From the NCBI GenBank assembly GCA_046498185.1, contig JAWOBE010000039.1:4533-68532 (forward strand): 64,000 nucleotides of DNA, in the 5' to 3' direction. Origin of the DNA: CAYXDR01 sp046498185 (lineage in GTDB: Bacteria; Desulfobacterota; DSM-4660; Desulfatiglandales; Desulfatiglandaceae). The first letter of the stretch is position 1; every line of letters starts with the position of its first letter. The notes under the pieces were generated by a model, which was not told where the DNA came from, made no database searches, and worked only from the letters and a program-made list of their open reading frames with translations. Both the position numbers and the translations under genes were made by a program. Shown piece after piece: positions 24,280 to 32,727 of the stretch.

Positions 24280-26284
24280 TTTTTTTCTTTCCGTTGGAGA
24301 CCAGTTTTTCGGGACAGGAGCGGTAAGGCAGGGTGAAAATAAAAGTTGCACCGCTGTTTTCTTCGCTTTGAACCTCCAGGGTTCCTCCATGGTCCTGGAG
24401 GTCCCTGTATGCTATGAAAAGGCCTAGACCCGTGCCGTTGCGCATATTACCATGCCGTTTTGTCGTAAAATAAGGATCAAATACTTTATCGATTATCTCG
24501 GCGGGGATGCCCGGGCCGTTGTCGCTGATCCAAATACGGATTGAAGAAGGATTCCGCTGGCTGGGAAAATTCTTGGTGACGACCCGGATCGTACCGCCGA
24601 CAGGGGTGAAGTCTATAGCATTCGTGATGATATTTAATATTGCCTGTTTGATTTTATCAGGATCTAAATATATTTGTTCTATGTTTTCATCCAAATCAGA
24701 TTTTATTGTTATCCTTTTCTTCCCACTTTGGGGTGATACAAGAAGAATTACTTTTCCTATCAATTCATGAAGATTTACATACTCGAGACTAGGTGTACGG
24801 GTTTTTACCAGATCGAGTAATTCGGTTATCAGATTGGTGACGCGGTTGGTTTCCTCCATCGCTATTTCATAAAAATCCTTTCTGAATTCTTCGTCGTTGT
24901 ATTTGAGCGGAAGCATTTGAATATAAGCCGTAACCGCGGTAAGAGGGTTTTTTATTTCGTGAGCGAGCATAGCTGCGAGGTTTCCTAGAAAGGAAAATTT
25001 TTCGGCCTTGCTAAGGAGTGCCTGAGACCTTCGTATTTCGTCCATTTGTTCTCGAAGGGCCTCGTACATTCTGGCGTTTTCGATTGCAACGGCGATTTGG
25101 GGTGCGAACACTTCGAGGGTCTCTCTGGTTTCTTCGGGAACGCCTTGACTCCCGATTCCGTCAGTTGCAATGATCCCGATGACTTTTGCTCTGGCGATCA
25201 GGGGAACCACGTAAACTGAAGATGGATTTCCGCAGGTCAGGATTATGTTTTGGCGTCGCAGCCTGGAAGATGCGACCTCAGATACATATTCGGCCTTTCC
25301 GGTAGAGGCTACCCGGGCGAGAATATTGCTGACCCTGTCAAGCGGAACCCGATAGTTCAGAATTTGATCCGGAACACTGCCTTCAAACCCTACACCGTAT
25401 ATATATTCCAGATGGGTTTCTTTTTTGTCTATCAGCATTATCATGGCGCGATCTATGCGGCATGCGGTCGAGAGAGTGTTCATGATGACACCGAGAAGCC
25501 GCTGGAGATCCAGCACCGAGAGTATTGCCTTGCCTGTTTCCTGGATCGCCAGCAATTGCCTGATTTTGTAGCCAAGCTTTTCGTTAAGCTTGTTAACTTC
25601 TTCGTATTTTTGTTCAATAATTCTTTTATCGGTTTCCATTTCGCGGATAGTTTCCATGAGGACACTTTCTGAAGTGAAAAGTCTCGATAAAATTTCATGA
25701 AACCTGTTATGAAAGGTCCACTTGACGTGATATTCACAATAGGGTGCACCTTCGAAGAAACAGCGGGTTTCTCTTAAAGAGAGTGGATTCCCTCCCCATA
25801 CAAGAGGCATAAAGGTGTAACTGCCCTGGTTCATCAAGCACAGATGCTTGCACACCTCCATCGTCGGATTCCAGTGAAGCCTTATCACTGCTTCATTGCC
25901 TCTGATCTCGACAAGTTCGACTCGTTTGCTTCGATTCCAGCGATCGTTGATTTTCTGAAGATTCTGCAGGCCTTTTTTAATGGACCAAAACGCTTTTATA
26001 ATGATGCGCTGAACATAGCCGAAGGATGTCCTTTCCACAGCGAACCTGGCAATCTTGTATGCGACCATGGGATCTTCGAAAAGTTCCGCGGCCCGGTCGT
26101 AGAGTTTGCAGGCCACCCTGCAGGGTATCCAGTTGTTGGGATCCATGAAAAATTTTTCCGGTTCGGTCAGCCGATCGATTTCGGGGTCGAGACCGCCGAA
26201 GAGCGGTGAGCAGTCACCGTTGTTGTTTTCACGGACAAATTCGATTATCGCCTTGGTGTTGATGCAGCTTGTTTCTTTTTTCAT
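24269..26284 (-). CDS. Soluble GAF-domain sensor histidine kinase
   Basis: 671 residues without membrane helices, so it senses a cytoplasmic signal. The N-terminal 190 residues form an unfamiliar sensory module (NWIPCRVACKLYDRAAELFEDP, WNRSKRVELVEI, RCFFEGAPYCEYHVKW) whose end recalls V4R/haem-NO-binding-like domains; that link is only a guess. A short coiled coil leads to a GAF domain (about 240-410), HisKA with the phospho-acceptor His in LAHEIKNPLTAV near residue 440, and an HATPase domain (N box IITNAIDF, G boxes ISDNGPGIP and GTGLGLFI). Followed by the dipeptide epimerase and PP-loop genes. Cognate regulator is plausibly the one at 27783-29168. Confidence 0.88.
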   Translation of the reverse strand: MKKETSCINTKAIIEFVRENNNGDCSPLFGGLDPEIDRLTEPEKFFMDPNNWIPCRVACKLYDRAAELFEDPMVAYKIARFAVERTSFGYVQRIIIKAFWSIKKGLQNLQKINDRWNRSKRVELVEIRGNEAVIRLHWNPTMEVCKHLCLMNQGSYTFMPLVWGGNPLSLRETRCFFEGAPYCEYHVKWTFHNRFHEILSRLFTSESVLMETIREMETDKRIIEQKYEEVNKLNEKLGYKIRQLLAIQETGKAILSVLDLQRLLGVIMNTLSTACRIDRAMIMLIDKKETHLEYIYGVGFEGSVPDQILNYRVPLDRVSNILARVASTGKAEYVSEVASSRLRRQNIILTCGNPSSVYVVPLIARAKVIGIIATDGIGSQGVPEETRETLEVFAPQIAVAIENARMYEALREQMDEIRRSQALLSKAEKFSFLGNLAAMLAHEIKNPLTAVTAYIQMLPLKYNDEEFRKDFYEIAMEETNRVTNLITELLDLVKTRTPSLEYVNLHELIGKVILLVSPQSGKKRITIKSDLDENIEQIYLDPDKIKQAILNIITNAIDFTPVGGTIRVVTKNFPSQRNPSSIRIWISDNGPGIPAEIIDKVFDPYFTTKRHGNMRNGTGLGLFIAYRDLQDHGGTLEVQSEENSGATFIFTLPYRSCPEKLVSNGKKKNAH

Positions 26285-26340
26285 AGTCCTGAATCACGAG
26301 ATCGTAAAATTCCCTGCGGTCTTTTCTACGATAGTAAATT

Positions 26341-26490
26341 TCAAGATTTATAAGTTCGTAAAAAATCAAAACAACCCTGTCCCTCGGGGTCGGGGTCGCT
26401 GTCGGCGTCGGTATCGGAAGTTGACTGACGACCTTTTCGACCCCGATGCCGATCAGCCGGGGATGATACTTTTTACGGCGACATCAAGGT
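26341..26490 (+). repeat. Dispersed palindromic repeat, copy A
   Basis: About 150 bases with inverted-repeat ends: TTCGTAAAAA near 26356 against TTTTTACG...CATCAA at 26470-26487. The core holds TCCCTCGGGGTCGGGGTCG, hexamer-like GGCGTCGGTATCGG, then a central TTGACTGACGACCTTTTCGA and CCGATGCCGATCAGCCGGGG. It aligns almost base for base with the reverse complement of 59829-59996. Its right end supplies the stop codon of the acyltransferase gene (CCTTGA). Confidence 0.8.
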
Positions 26491-27476
26491 TCAACGCTCT
26501 GAAGCAGACCTTGAAACGCATGTTCAGGAATAGGAGCGGCAACCGGCTGCTTTACATTTACGGTTGTGCGCTTGTAGACTTCGGAGCCGGATGCACCTAT
26601 CAAGAAGTAATTTTTCCATTGATACCATTGCTCAGGATATCTGAGAATATACCCTTCGAGAATTTTCAGCAACTCGGAACCAACCGAGCGGTTATCTTGG
26701 ACGCCGGTGTTGACCGAATGCGCAATAAAACTATATTTATTCAGGCTGTGGCGGTGAATTAGTGCAAATACCACTTCGGCTCCAGTTCTTTTGTGAAGGG
26801 CGTTTATGGTCCTGTCCAGGCCGGTGCGTCGCCCTAAAAAGGAAATGAACTGCTTTGACGATGGGCGCCATTCCTCCATTTCATCGCATTCTGTAACAAC
26901 AATTCGATTTTGTTTCAATTCTTTTACCGCGGCTCTTAGGATGTTGCCGTCAGAGCCGGCATCCAGGAGCCTGATTCCATATAATTCAGCCTGCCGGAAC
27001 ACTTTCTTCCTTAACTGCTCGGTTTTGAATTTGGCGATCATGGAGACCGGGAAACCGCTAACAGCAAGAAAGGTAGGAACATATTCTATCGCACCGTAAT
27101 GGCCGGTTACAACAAGTATTCCTTTGCCGGTTTTCATTTTATTTCTTAATATTTCCAGCCCATTTGCTTCTATGGCTGTTTTCAGAAATTGAGAAGCCTT
27201 TGGGGCTTGCTCGTATGCTATGTAGAGTTTTTCATAATAATGCGAAAGAACTCCCTTAAACACCCCTGAAAGCAACTCTGAGAATTTTCTAATAGGTATG
27301 CTTGTTCCGACCGCTTGATACACCGCTTCGGTGATGCGCCTGCGGTCCTGGAAATTGATCAGGAAATGGAGTCTTCCAAGCAAGAAGATTATTAACTTTG
27401 CAATATTCCATCCAAACGTACGATAAAGAAAAATATTTATTTCCGATTGTAAAAAAACACTGAGTTGTCCTGCCAT
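26484..27476 (-). CDS. LpxL/HtrB-like lipid acyltransferase
   Basis: 330 residues. HtrB/MsbB-family acyltransferase with the catalytic HX4E box in VVTGHYGAIEYVP (His-Tyr-Gly-Ala-Ile-Glu) and a hydrophobic N-terminal anchor (about 18-40: NIAKLIIFLLGRLHFLI). Members transfer fatty acyl chains to lipid A or related lipids at the inner membrane; here also possible is glycine/ornithine-type lipid or mycolate-like chemistry. AAAGGAGG precedes the ATG. The final codons and stop lie in a dispersed palindromic repeat. Divergently oriented from the sigma54 regulator across a 300-base control region with a perfect inverted repeat. Confidence 0.78.
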   Translation of the reverse strand: MAGQLSVFLQSEINIFLYRTFGWNIAKLIIFLLGRLHFLINFQDRRRITEAVYQAVGTSIPIRKFSELLSGVFKGVLSHYYEKLYIAYEQAPKASQFLKTAIEANGLEILRNKMKTGKGILVVTGHYGAIEYVPTFLAVSGFPVSMIAKFKTEQLRKKVFRQAELYGIRLLDAGSDGNILRAAVKELKQNRIVVTECDEMEEWRPSSKQFISFLGRRTGLDRTINALHKRTGAEVVFALIHRHSLNKYSFIAHSVNTGVQDNRSVGSELLKILEGYILRYPEQWYQWKNYFLIGASGSEVYKRTTVNVKQPVAAPIPEHAFQGLLQSVEP

Positions 27477-27562
27477 ATCTTTTTCCTCCTTTAAGGTTTA
27501 TTTGACTGCTTTTTGTTCCAAAACTCTTTGAATGGTGTTCGAAGTATCCGCCCAAGGAAATG

Positions 27563-27626
27563 GTTTTTCATTGATGCACAGAAAAATATGCGCATGCGCA
27601 CAAATAACTGTGCATCAATGAAAAAC
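27563..27626. promoter_or_regulatory. Perfect 19-bp inverted repeat with nested palindrome (putative operator)
   Basis: GTTTTTCATTGATGCACAG at 27563-27581 and its exact reverse complement at 27608-27626 are separated by 26 bases that themselves contain the 12-base palindrome TGCGCATGCGCA near the centre. ATGCACAG recurs a third time at 27645-27652. A TATACT box (27629-27634) follows directly. Located between the divergent acyltransferase and sigma54 response-regulator genes, 160 bases before the latter. Best read as a regulator-binding site; a large cruciform or RNA hairpin is the alternative. Confidence 0.6.
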
Positions 27627-27782
27627 TGGTATACTATCCCGAAAATGCACAGCGTGTAAACAGTGCGCGACGCGGATGGTAAAATATTTGTTTTTTTATG
27701 GCTTTAAGGCATTAAAGTTGCAGATACAAAATAGCAGTGATATTTTTATTTGGATTTTATATTATTTATGGAGTTTTTCGTA

Positions 27783-29168
27783 ATGAGTGTAAATATATCT
27801 GAGGTATCGAGACTTGATAAAAAAAATAATGTTTCAATTTTGGTTGTTGATGATGAACGGGGCATAAGACAATCTTTGAAAATGTTTTTACAGGATTTTT
27901 ATAACGTTTATGTTGCGGGGACAGGCTCAGAGGCGGTTGAAATCATATCGAAAAAATCGATTGATGTGATTTTACTGGATATACGTTTGCCGGATGTGGA
28001 CGGCGTAGAATTAATCAAGGTTTTAAAAGATATCGATCCGGACCCGGAAATTATTATGGTCACCGCGATCAAAGAGGTTGAAAGTGCCGTACAGGCAATG
28101 AAGTCAGGGGCTTTCGATTACTTGGTCAAGCCTTTTGTGGTGGAGGATATTAAAATTTCGGTTTCCCGCGCGATCGAAAACCGAGGAATGAAAAGGCAGG
28201 TCAGTTATGTCAATAGCGAATTTCAACGAATACAGCCTTTTGAAAAGATAGTGGGATCGGACCAAAAAATGCTCCAGGTATATGAGCTTGTATCGAAAGT
28301 GGCGGCAAGCGCTGGAGCGGTGCTTATTCAGGGTGAAAGCGGCACCGGAAAAGAACTTGTAGCTCGCGCTATTCATAATTTGAGCCCGAGGAAGGATCGG
28401 CCGTTTGTTGTTATCAACTGTGCCGCCATACCTTCCACGTTGATGGAAAGTGAAGTTTTCGGGCATACCCGTGGTGCGTTCACAGGAGCCACGAGTAATA
28501 CGATAGGAAAAATTGAACTGGGTCACAAGGGAACGGTTTTCTTGGATGATGTCGATACGTTGGACCTGGCAATGCAGGCAAAGATGCTTCGTGTACTTCA
28601 AGAAAAAGAACTCGAAAGGCTGGGGAGCACAAAATTAATCCCTGTGGATGTGCGTTTTGTCGCAGCCAGCAACAAGCCTCTTAAGCAGTTGATAGATGAG
28701 AACAAGTTCAGGGAAGATTTTTTTTATCGGTTGAACGTGTTCCCAGTTCAACTGCCACCGCTTAGAGAACGTAAGGGAGACATCCCGATATTGCTTGACT
28801 ATTTTTCTAAAATCCAGGCCAGAAATACCAGGGAGCCTCCAAAGTCCTTTTCGTCAGAAGCGATAGCGACCCTCACGAGATATGACTGGCCGGGAAATGT
28901 CCGGGAACTCCAGAATTTGGTGGAACGGCTGTCGGTGATTGTCAAGGAACCTGTGATTGAAAACCTTCATCTAGCTGGGTTCCAATCATTGGAAAAAGAC
29001 AAAGGCACGATAGGCAAGACCGGATTGAAGGAAGCGGTTAAATCTTTCGAACGGAGTTATATACGGGAGATCCTCGATCAGACCGGTGGCAACAGGAAAA
29101 AGGCATCCAAGATACTGGGCGTCCATCGCAACACCCTCTTGGCCAAGATTCAGCAACTCGAGCCGTGA
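27783..29168 (+). CDS. Sigma54-dependent response regulator (NtrC family)
   Basis: 461 residues from the ATG at 27783 (GGAG about ten bases upstream). Receiver domain 17-130 with acidic pocket D23/D24, phospho-acceptor D66 in ILLDIRLPDVDG and Lys in YLVKPF. AAA+ domain with Walker A GESGTGKE (184-191), the sigma54-contact loop GAFTGA at 231-236, Walker B TVFLDDVDTL (unusual; normally FLDEI), and a Fis-type helix-turn-helix at the C-terminus (GGNRKKASKILGVHRNTLLAKIQQ). Activates sigma54 promoters by ATP hydrolysis. Start region contains the large inverted repeat. Probable partner of the GAF kinase. Confidence 0.93.
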   Translation: MSVNISEVSRLDKKNNVSILVVDDERGIRQSLKMFLQDFYNVYVAGTGSEAVEIISKKSIDVILLDIRLPDVDGVELIKVLKDIDPDPEIIMVTAIKEVESAVQAMKSGAFDYLVKPFVVEDIKISVSRAIENRGMKRQVSYVNSEFQRIQPFEKIVGSDQKMLQVYELVSKVAASAGAVLIQGESGTGKELVARAIHNLSPRKDRPFVVINCAAIPSTLMESEVFGHTRGAFTGATSNTIGKIELGHKGTVFLDDVDTLDLAMQAKMLRVLQEKELERLGSTKLIPVDVRFVAASNKPLKQLIDENKFREDFFYRLNVFPVQLPPLRERKGDIPILLDYFSKIQARNTREPPKSFSSEAIATLTRYDWPGNVRELQNLVERLSVIVKEPVIENLHLAGFQSLEKDKGTIGKTGLKEAVKSFERSYIREILDQTGGNRKKASKILGVHRNTLLAKIQQLEP

Positions 29169-29370
29169 GATCAAAGGCGCTATCGCGCTCGAACCTTTAT
29201 GCACCGAATACTGTGCACTATTTTGTAGCTATGGCGGTCTAAATTTACTAATATTAAAAGTTTTTTGAATTATATGTTAAATTTTAATGGTATGTATATT
29301 GCTTATACATTTTCTTATGGTATGATTAATGAAACGCTCTCGCGACGTCATCTCGCTGGGGGAGGACAGC

Positions 29371-29874
29371 ATGAATTCGGATAACCACCAGGTGAAGTTA
29401 AAACGGATGCCCGACTGTGTAACAAGTTTTCGCGTTTTCGTGCCGGCTACCGACGGTGCAGTTCATAACCGGGACAGCGGTGACGGCAAATCTGAGGCGC
29501 ATTCGCAAACGCTATGCTCGGAGCATATCATGGTAGTCGATGACGAAAAGAATCTTCTCCATATCTGGAAGGATATTCTCACACATTTCGGCTATCTGGT
29601 CACCACCGCGGTTTCTGGTGAAGAAGCCCTCGAAATTTTCACCGGGCTGGAACTTGACCTTGTAATTCTCGATATGAACATGCCCGGGATGGGGGGCGCT
29701 GAGTGCCTGGAGCGTTTGATGCAGATGGATCCTTCAGCCAGGGTAATAGTAAGCAGTGGTTACCATGAAGATGCCGAAGTCAAAAGGGCCTTTGATTTAG
29801 GCGCACAGGGTTTTTTAGAGAAACCGTTTACCGTGGACTCTCTTCTGGCTGAAATAAGGAAAATTTTGGACTAA
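29371..29874 (+). CDS. Single-domain response regulator receiver protein
   Basis: About 167 residues from the ATG at 29371, which follows GGGGGAGG; a start at 29329 is less likely. The first 50 residues are not a recognisable domain. A receiver domain covers the rest: IMVVDDEKNLLHIWKDIL, phospho-acceptor in LVILDMNMPGMGG, and FLEKPF with the conserved Lys. No output domain, so it acts by protein contact or as a phosphate shuttle. The spacing of about 200 bases from the upstream regulator gene is AT-rich and may hold its own promoter. Confidence 0.85.
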   Translation: MNSDNHQVKLKRMPDCVTSFRVFVPATDGAVHNRDSGDGKSEAHSQTLCSEHIMVVDDEKNLLHIWKDILTHFGYLVTTAVSGEEALEIFTGLELDLVILDMNMPGMGGAECLERLMQMDPSARVIVSSGYHEDAEVKRAFDLGAQGFLEKPFTVDSLLAEIRKILD

Positions 29875-29966
29875 GGTGAAGGCGCCCAAAAATTTAAAAA
29901 TCCAGGGCCTCGCTTGCCGTGAGTTTCTTTCCGCCTGAGGATTCGAGTGTGAAGTTTTAGTGTTTT

Positions 29967-31436
29967 TCAACCGGCGGTCACAGGCATCCCCATCAAAGGC
30001 CACAGTACCCACACAGCGAAAGCTACAACTATCATAAGTATAATACTTGCCGGTATGCCGTAGAGGAAAAATTCCCCGGTCGTAAATTGTTTCGAATCAT
30101 AGGCTATGGCATTGGGTGCCGCACCCACCAGCAGGAGAAACGGCATCCCGGCGACCACCAAAGAAGAAAAGAGAACCACCTGTGGGCCCGCTCCAAGGTA
30201 AGGAGCTATCACCAGGGCGACCGGCAGGGAGATCGCGATTGCCGCGACATTCATGATGAAATTGGTCATCATCATGACAAAAAAGGCGATGCTCATCACG
30301 AAAACAAACCAGTGGGAATCCTTGAACATCACGAGCCAGTTGATTGCAAGCCATCGCGCGGCACCGGTCTCCCACAGGCAGAAGCCTATGCTCATCGCTC
30401 CCGCGAACAGCAAAATGATATTCCAGGGAATCTCCTCGAGATCATTTAAATCCAGAATCTTGAATACGTAGAACAGAATGGTGGAAATGAGAAGTATCGC
30501 GGTTTTATCGATCGGTTGGAGGGCCGGGATGAATGATCTGAGCGACAGGGCCCCGATGCATCCGAACACTATCAGCGCCGCCAGTATCTCTTTGCGCGTG
30601 ATCGGCCCTTGTTCCGCGCTGAGTTGCCTGGCTTTGTCTCTGAGTCCGTGGATAACGGCTTTTTCGGGTTTGCATACGACCATGAAAAACCCCCAAAGGA
30701 GGAAGACCATGAGCCATCCGATCGGAAACATGTAGTAACTGAGCTGGAAAAACCCGATTTCGTAGCCCACGATGTCTTTGAAAAAACCTATCGCCACTGC
30801 ACCCCTGGCCGCGCCCAGAAGGGTCACGATGCTTCCGGCTCCGGCGATGAAGGCCATGCCCATGAAAAGTCCCTTGCCGAAGCGGGTCTTTTTATTTCCT
30901 TCGCCGTAAAGTGAGTAAATCGCCAGAAGAAGGGGATATATTGTGGCCGCTACGGCAGTGTGCGCCATTATGTGAGCGAGGCCCGCGGTCACCAGAAAAC
31001 AGCCGAGGTAGATCATGCTGGTTCGCTCGCCTACGACAACGAGCATCTTATAGGCGAAACGCCTGGTAAGGCCCGTTTTAGTAAAAACAAGCCCTATAAC
31101 TATCGAGGCAAAAATAAACATTACCGAGGGGTCCATGAAATCTTTGAATGCGACTTTGGCGTCTCTAATGAGAAATAGGGCTTGAAGCGTACCTATCGCC
31201 AAACTGGTGATTCCTATGGGCACCACTTCGAAGACCCACCAAGTGCCTGCCAGCAGGAACACCGCAAGAGCTCCCTTGCCTTCCCTGCTCAGCATGAAAC
31301 GGGTTCCCTCGGGGTCGACCGCGTCAGGCCAGGGTGGAGAATAATGAACAACTACGAAAAGGAGCAGCCCGAGCAACATGAACACAATTCGTTTCCAGTC
31401 GATTGTTGCTTTCCCAGGAACACGGAAGTCATCCAT
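29967..31436 (-). CDS. DASS/SLC13-family anion transporter
   Basis: About 489 residues; the ATG at 31436 has GGGGAGG upstream. Around 12 hydrophobic segments. Divalent anion:Na+ symporter family (dicarboxylate, sulfate or phosphate). Typical landmarks: the first helix after WKRIVFMLLGLLLFVVVHY, FMDPSVMFIFASIVIGLVFTKTGL, and the C-terminal TNFIMNVAAIAISLPVALVIAPYLG that resembles the SNT-like motif, and LVVAGMPFLLLVGAAPNAIAYDS (the second repeat, with PNAIAY instead of SNA). Substrate cannot be assigned; C4-dicarboxylates or sulfate would suit this metabolism. Faces a divergent small gene. Confidence 0.88.
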   Translation of the reverse strand: MDDFRVPGKATIDWKRIVFMLLGLLLFVVVHYSPPWPDAVDPEGTRFMLSREGKGALAVFLLAGTWWVFEVVPIGITSLAIGTLQALFLIRDAKVAFKDFMDPSVMFIFASIVIGLVFTKTGLTRRFAYKMLVVVGERTSMIYLGCFLVTAGLAHIMAHTAVAATIYPLLLAIYSLYGEGNKKTRFGKGLFMGMAFIAGAGSIVTLLGAARGAVAIGFFKDIVGYEIGFFQLSYYMFPIGWLMVFLLWGFFMVVCKPEKAVIHGLRDKARQLSAEQGPITRKEILAALIVFGCIGALSLRSFIPALQPIDKTAILLISTILFYVFKILDLNDLEEIPWNIILLFAGAMSIGFCLWETGAARWLAINWLVMFKDSHWFVFVMSIAFFVMMMTNFIMNVAAIAISLPVALVIAPYLGAGPQVVLFSSLVVAGMPFLLLVGAAPNAIAYDSKQFTTGEFFLYGIPASIILMIVVAFAVWVLWPLMGMPVTAG

Positions 31437-31671
31437 GATAAAAATCCTCCCCAATTCGGCTACCCGATACTAAATGCGCATCCTTTCGATGTCAATGGAT
31501 TTTGCTCCACCCTGTTCCACCTTCTTTTTTCAGATTAGGAATTGGGGAGATGGGGGAGGGGAGGTCTCCCTATCGTTTTACAAATTTTCCATCCTATGGT
31601 ATTCGATTTCAGCAAAACCAGATGTTTTTAATTTTATCGGTCGGCCGGAAATCAGGTTGCCGGAGAAAAAA

Positions 31672-31941
31672 ATGGAAATGAAAAAACAATGTTTTGGCAG
31701 TATCGAGGAGGTATTTCCTCTAGGGGCCGAAGGCTTGAGGGAAGTGCCGGAGCACTGCCTCGAGTGCCCGTGTAAAACCGAGTGTCTTAGGGCCGCCCTT
31801 TCTTCGGAGAAAGGTATCGCGTTCAAAGAAGAGAGGGTCCGGCAGGCGGAGCAAAATGGATTCGCGGGCTGGCTTAAGAGGTGGTCCGAACTAAAAAGCC
31901 TGTCAAGGGATAGAGAAAAAATAAAAAAGGGTTCCGAATGA
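31672..31941 (+). CDS. Small cysteine-rich protein
   Basis: 89 residues from the ATG at 31672 (CGGAG six bases upstream). Central motif HCLECPCKTECLRAAL has four Cys and a His within 12 residues, a likely metal or iron-sulfur site. The C-terminal half is charged and helical (KKxFxxERVRQAEQ...LKRWSELKSLSRDREKIKKG). Its stop overlaps the start of the zinc-ribbon membrane protein by four bases (ATGA), so they are coupled. I recognise no characterised family. Confidence 0.6.
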   Translation: MEMKKQCFGSIEEVFPLGAEGLREVPEHCLECPCKTECLRAALSSEKGIAFKEERVRQAEQNGFAGWLKRWSELKSLSRDREKIKKGSE

Positions 31942-32699
31942 ATGAAATTATAACGTGCCCTTTTTGTGGTTTCTCCAAGAATGTTGAGCCAAGCGGCATC
32001 CCGGGCAGCACCAAAGCCGCGATATGCCCAAAATGCAAGCATTGTTTTCCGCTGCTACCCCGGCAACACCAGGAAGAATCGGGCGATTTGCCGGTTGGTC
32101 GGTCGGAAGAGGTTTTTTTACCGATTGCCAAGCATGAGGCTTCAAGGAGATTGTTTCCTGGTCTTGCACTGGACTTGCTTCGGGCTCCGTATGATTTTTT
32201 CCGGCGGCGGGAATCGTTAGAAGAGCAGCCCGAAAAATTGTTTTCCTTCGGTTTGCTTTTCGGTTCGGTTGGCACGATGCTTATTTTATTCTGGCGCCTC
32301 GCTGCGATGGCGTGGGGCTTGGGATCGGGAAGCGCTTGGGCTCCAATGATACTTGGGGCAGTTTTCATGCTTTGTGTTGTTTTGACCCCTATATGGGTAG
32401 TTTTAGCGATGTTGATTAACACCTTGGTTGTCCATTTCTGTCTTTTGATGGTGGGGGCCGGCGGAGAGGGGTTGAACGGGACATTTCGCGTCGTAGCTTA
32501 TTCCCAGGCTGCCAAGTCTTTGGGGATTTTTCCAGTTGTTGGCGGGCCTGCCGCTTTTATATGGCAGCTGGTAATCCAAGTGATAGGTTTGAGAGAGGTC
32601 CACGGTATTTCTTCTGTCCGGTTGTTGATAGGCATGGCCGCGGCCGCCGGTTTTTTGACGTTGATAGTAGTGGGATGTTTTGCCGCCTGGCCAAAATAG
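31938..32699 (+). CDS. Zinc-ribbon and Yip1-like membrane protein
   Basis: 253 residues. The N-terminal 40 residues are an MJ0042-type zinc ribbon (ITCPFCGFSKNVEPSGIPGSTKAAICPKCKHCF, with two CxxC pairs). The rest has five hydrophobic segments from residue about 95 (LFSFGLLFGSVGTMLILFWRL...), like the Yip1 domain, with a conserved Tyr/Ser stretch FRVVAYSQAAKSLGIFPVVGGPAAFIWQLV. In deltaproteobacteria such proteins are common and of unknown role, presumably inner-membrane. Coupled upstream to the Cys-rich protein; 28 bases before a helicase gene. Confidence 0.8.
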   Translation: MNEIITCPFCGFSKNVEPSGIPGSTKAAICPKCKHCFPLLPRQHQEESGDLPVGRSEEVFLPIAKHEASRRLFPGLALDLLRAPYDFFRRRESLEEQPEKLFSFGLLFGSVGTMLILFWRLAAMAWGLGSGSAWAPMILGAVFMLCVVLTPIWVVLAMLINTLVVHFCLLMVGAGGEGLNGTFRVVAYSQAAKSLGIFPVVGGPAAFIWQLVIQVIGLREVHGISSVRLLIGMAAAAGFLTLIVVGCFAAWPK

Positions 32700-32727
32700 C
32701 AGCTGAAAATCCGAAAAGCGGAGTGAG

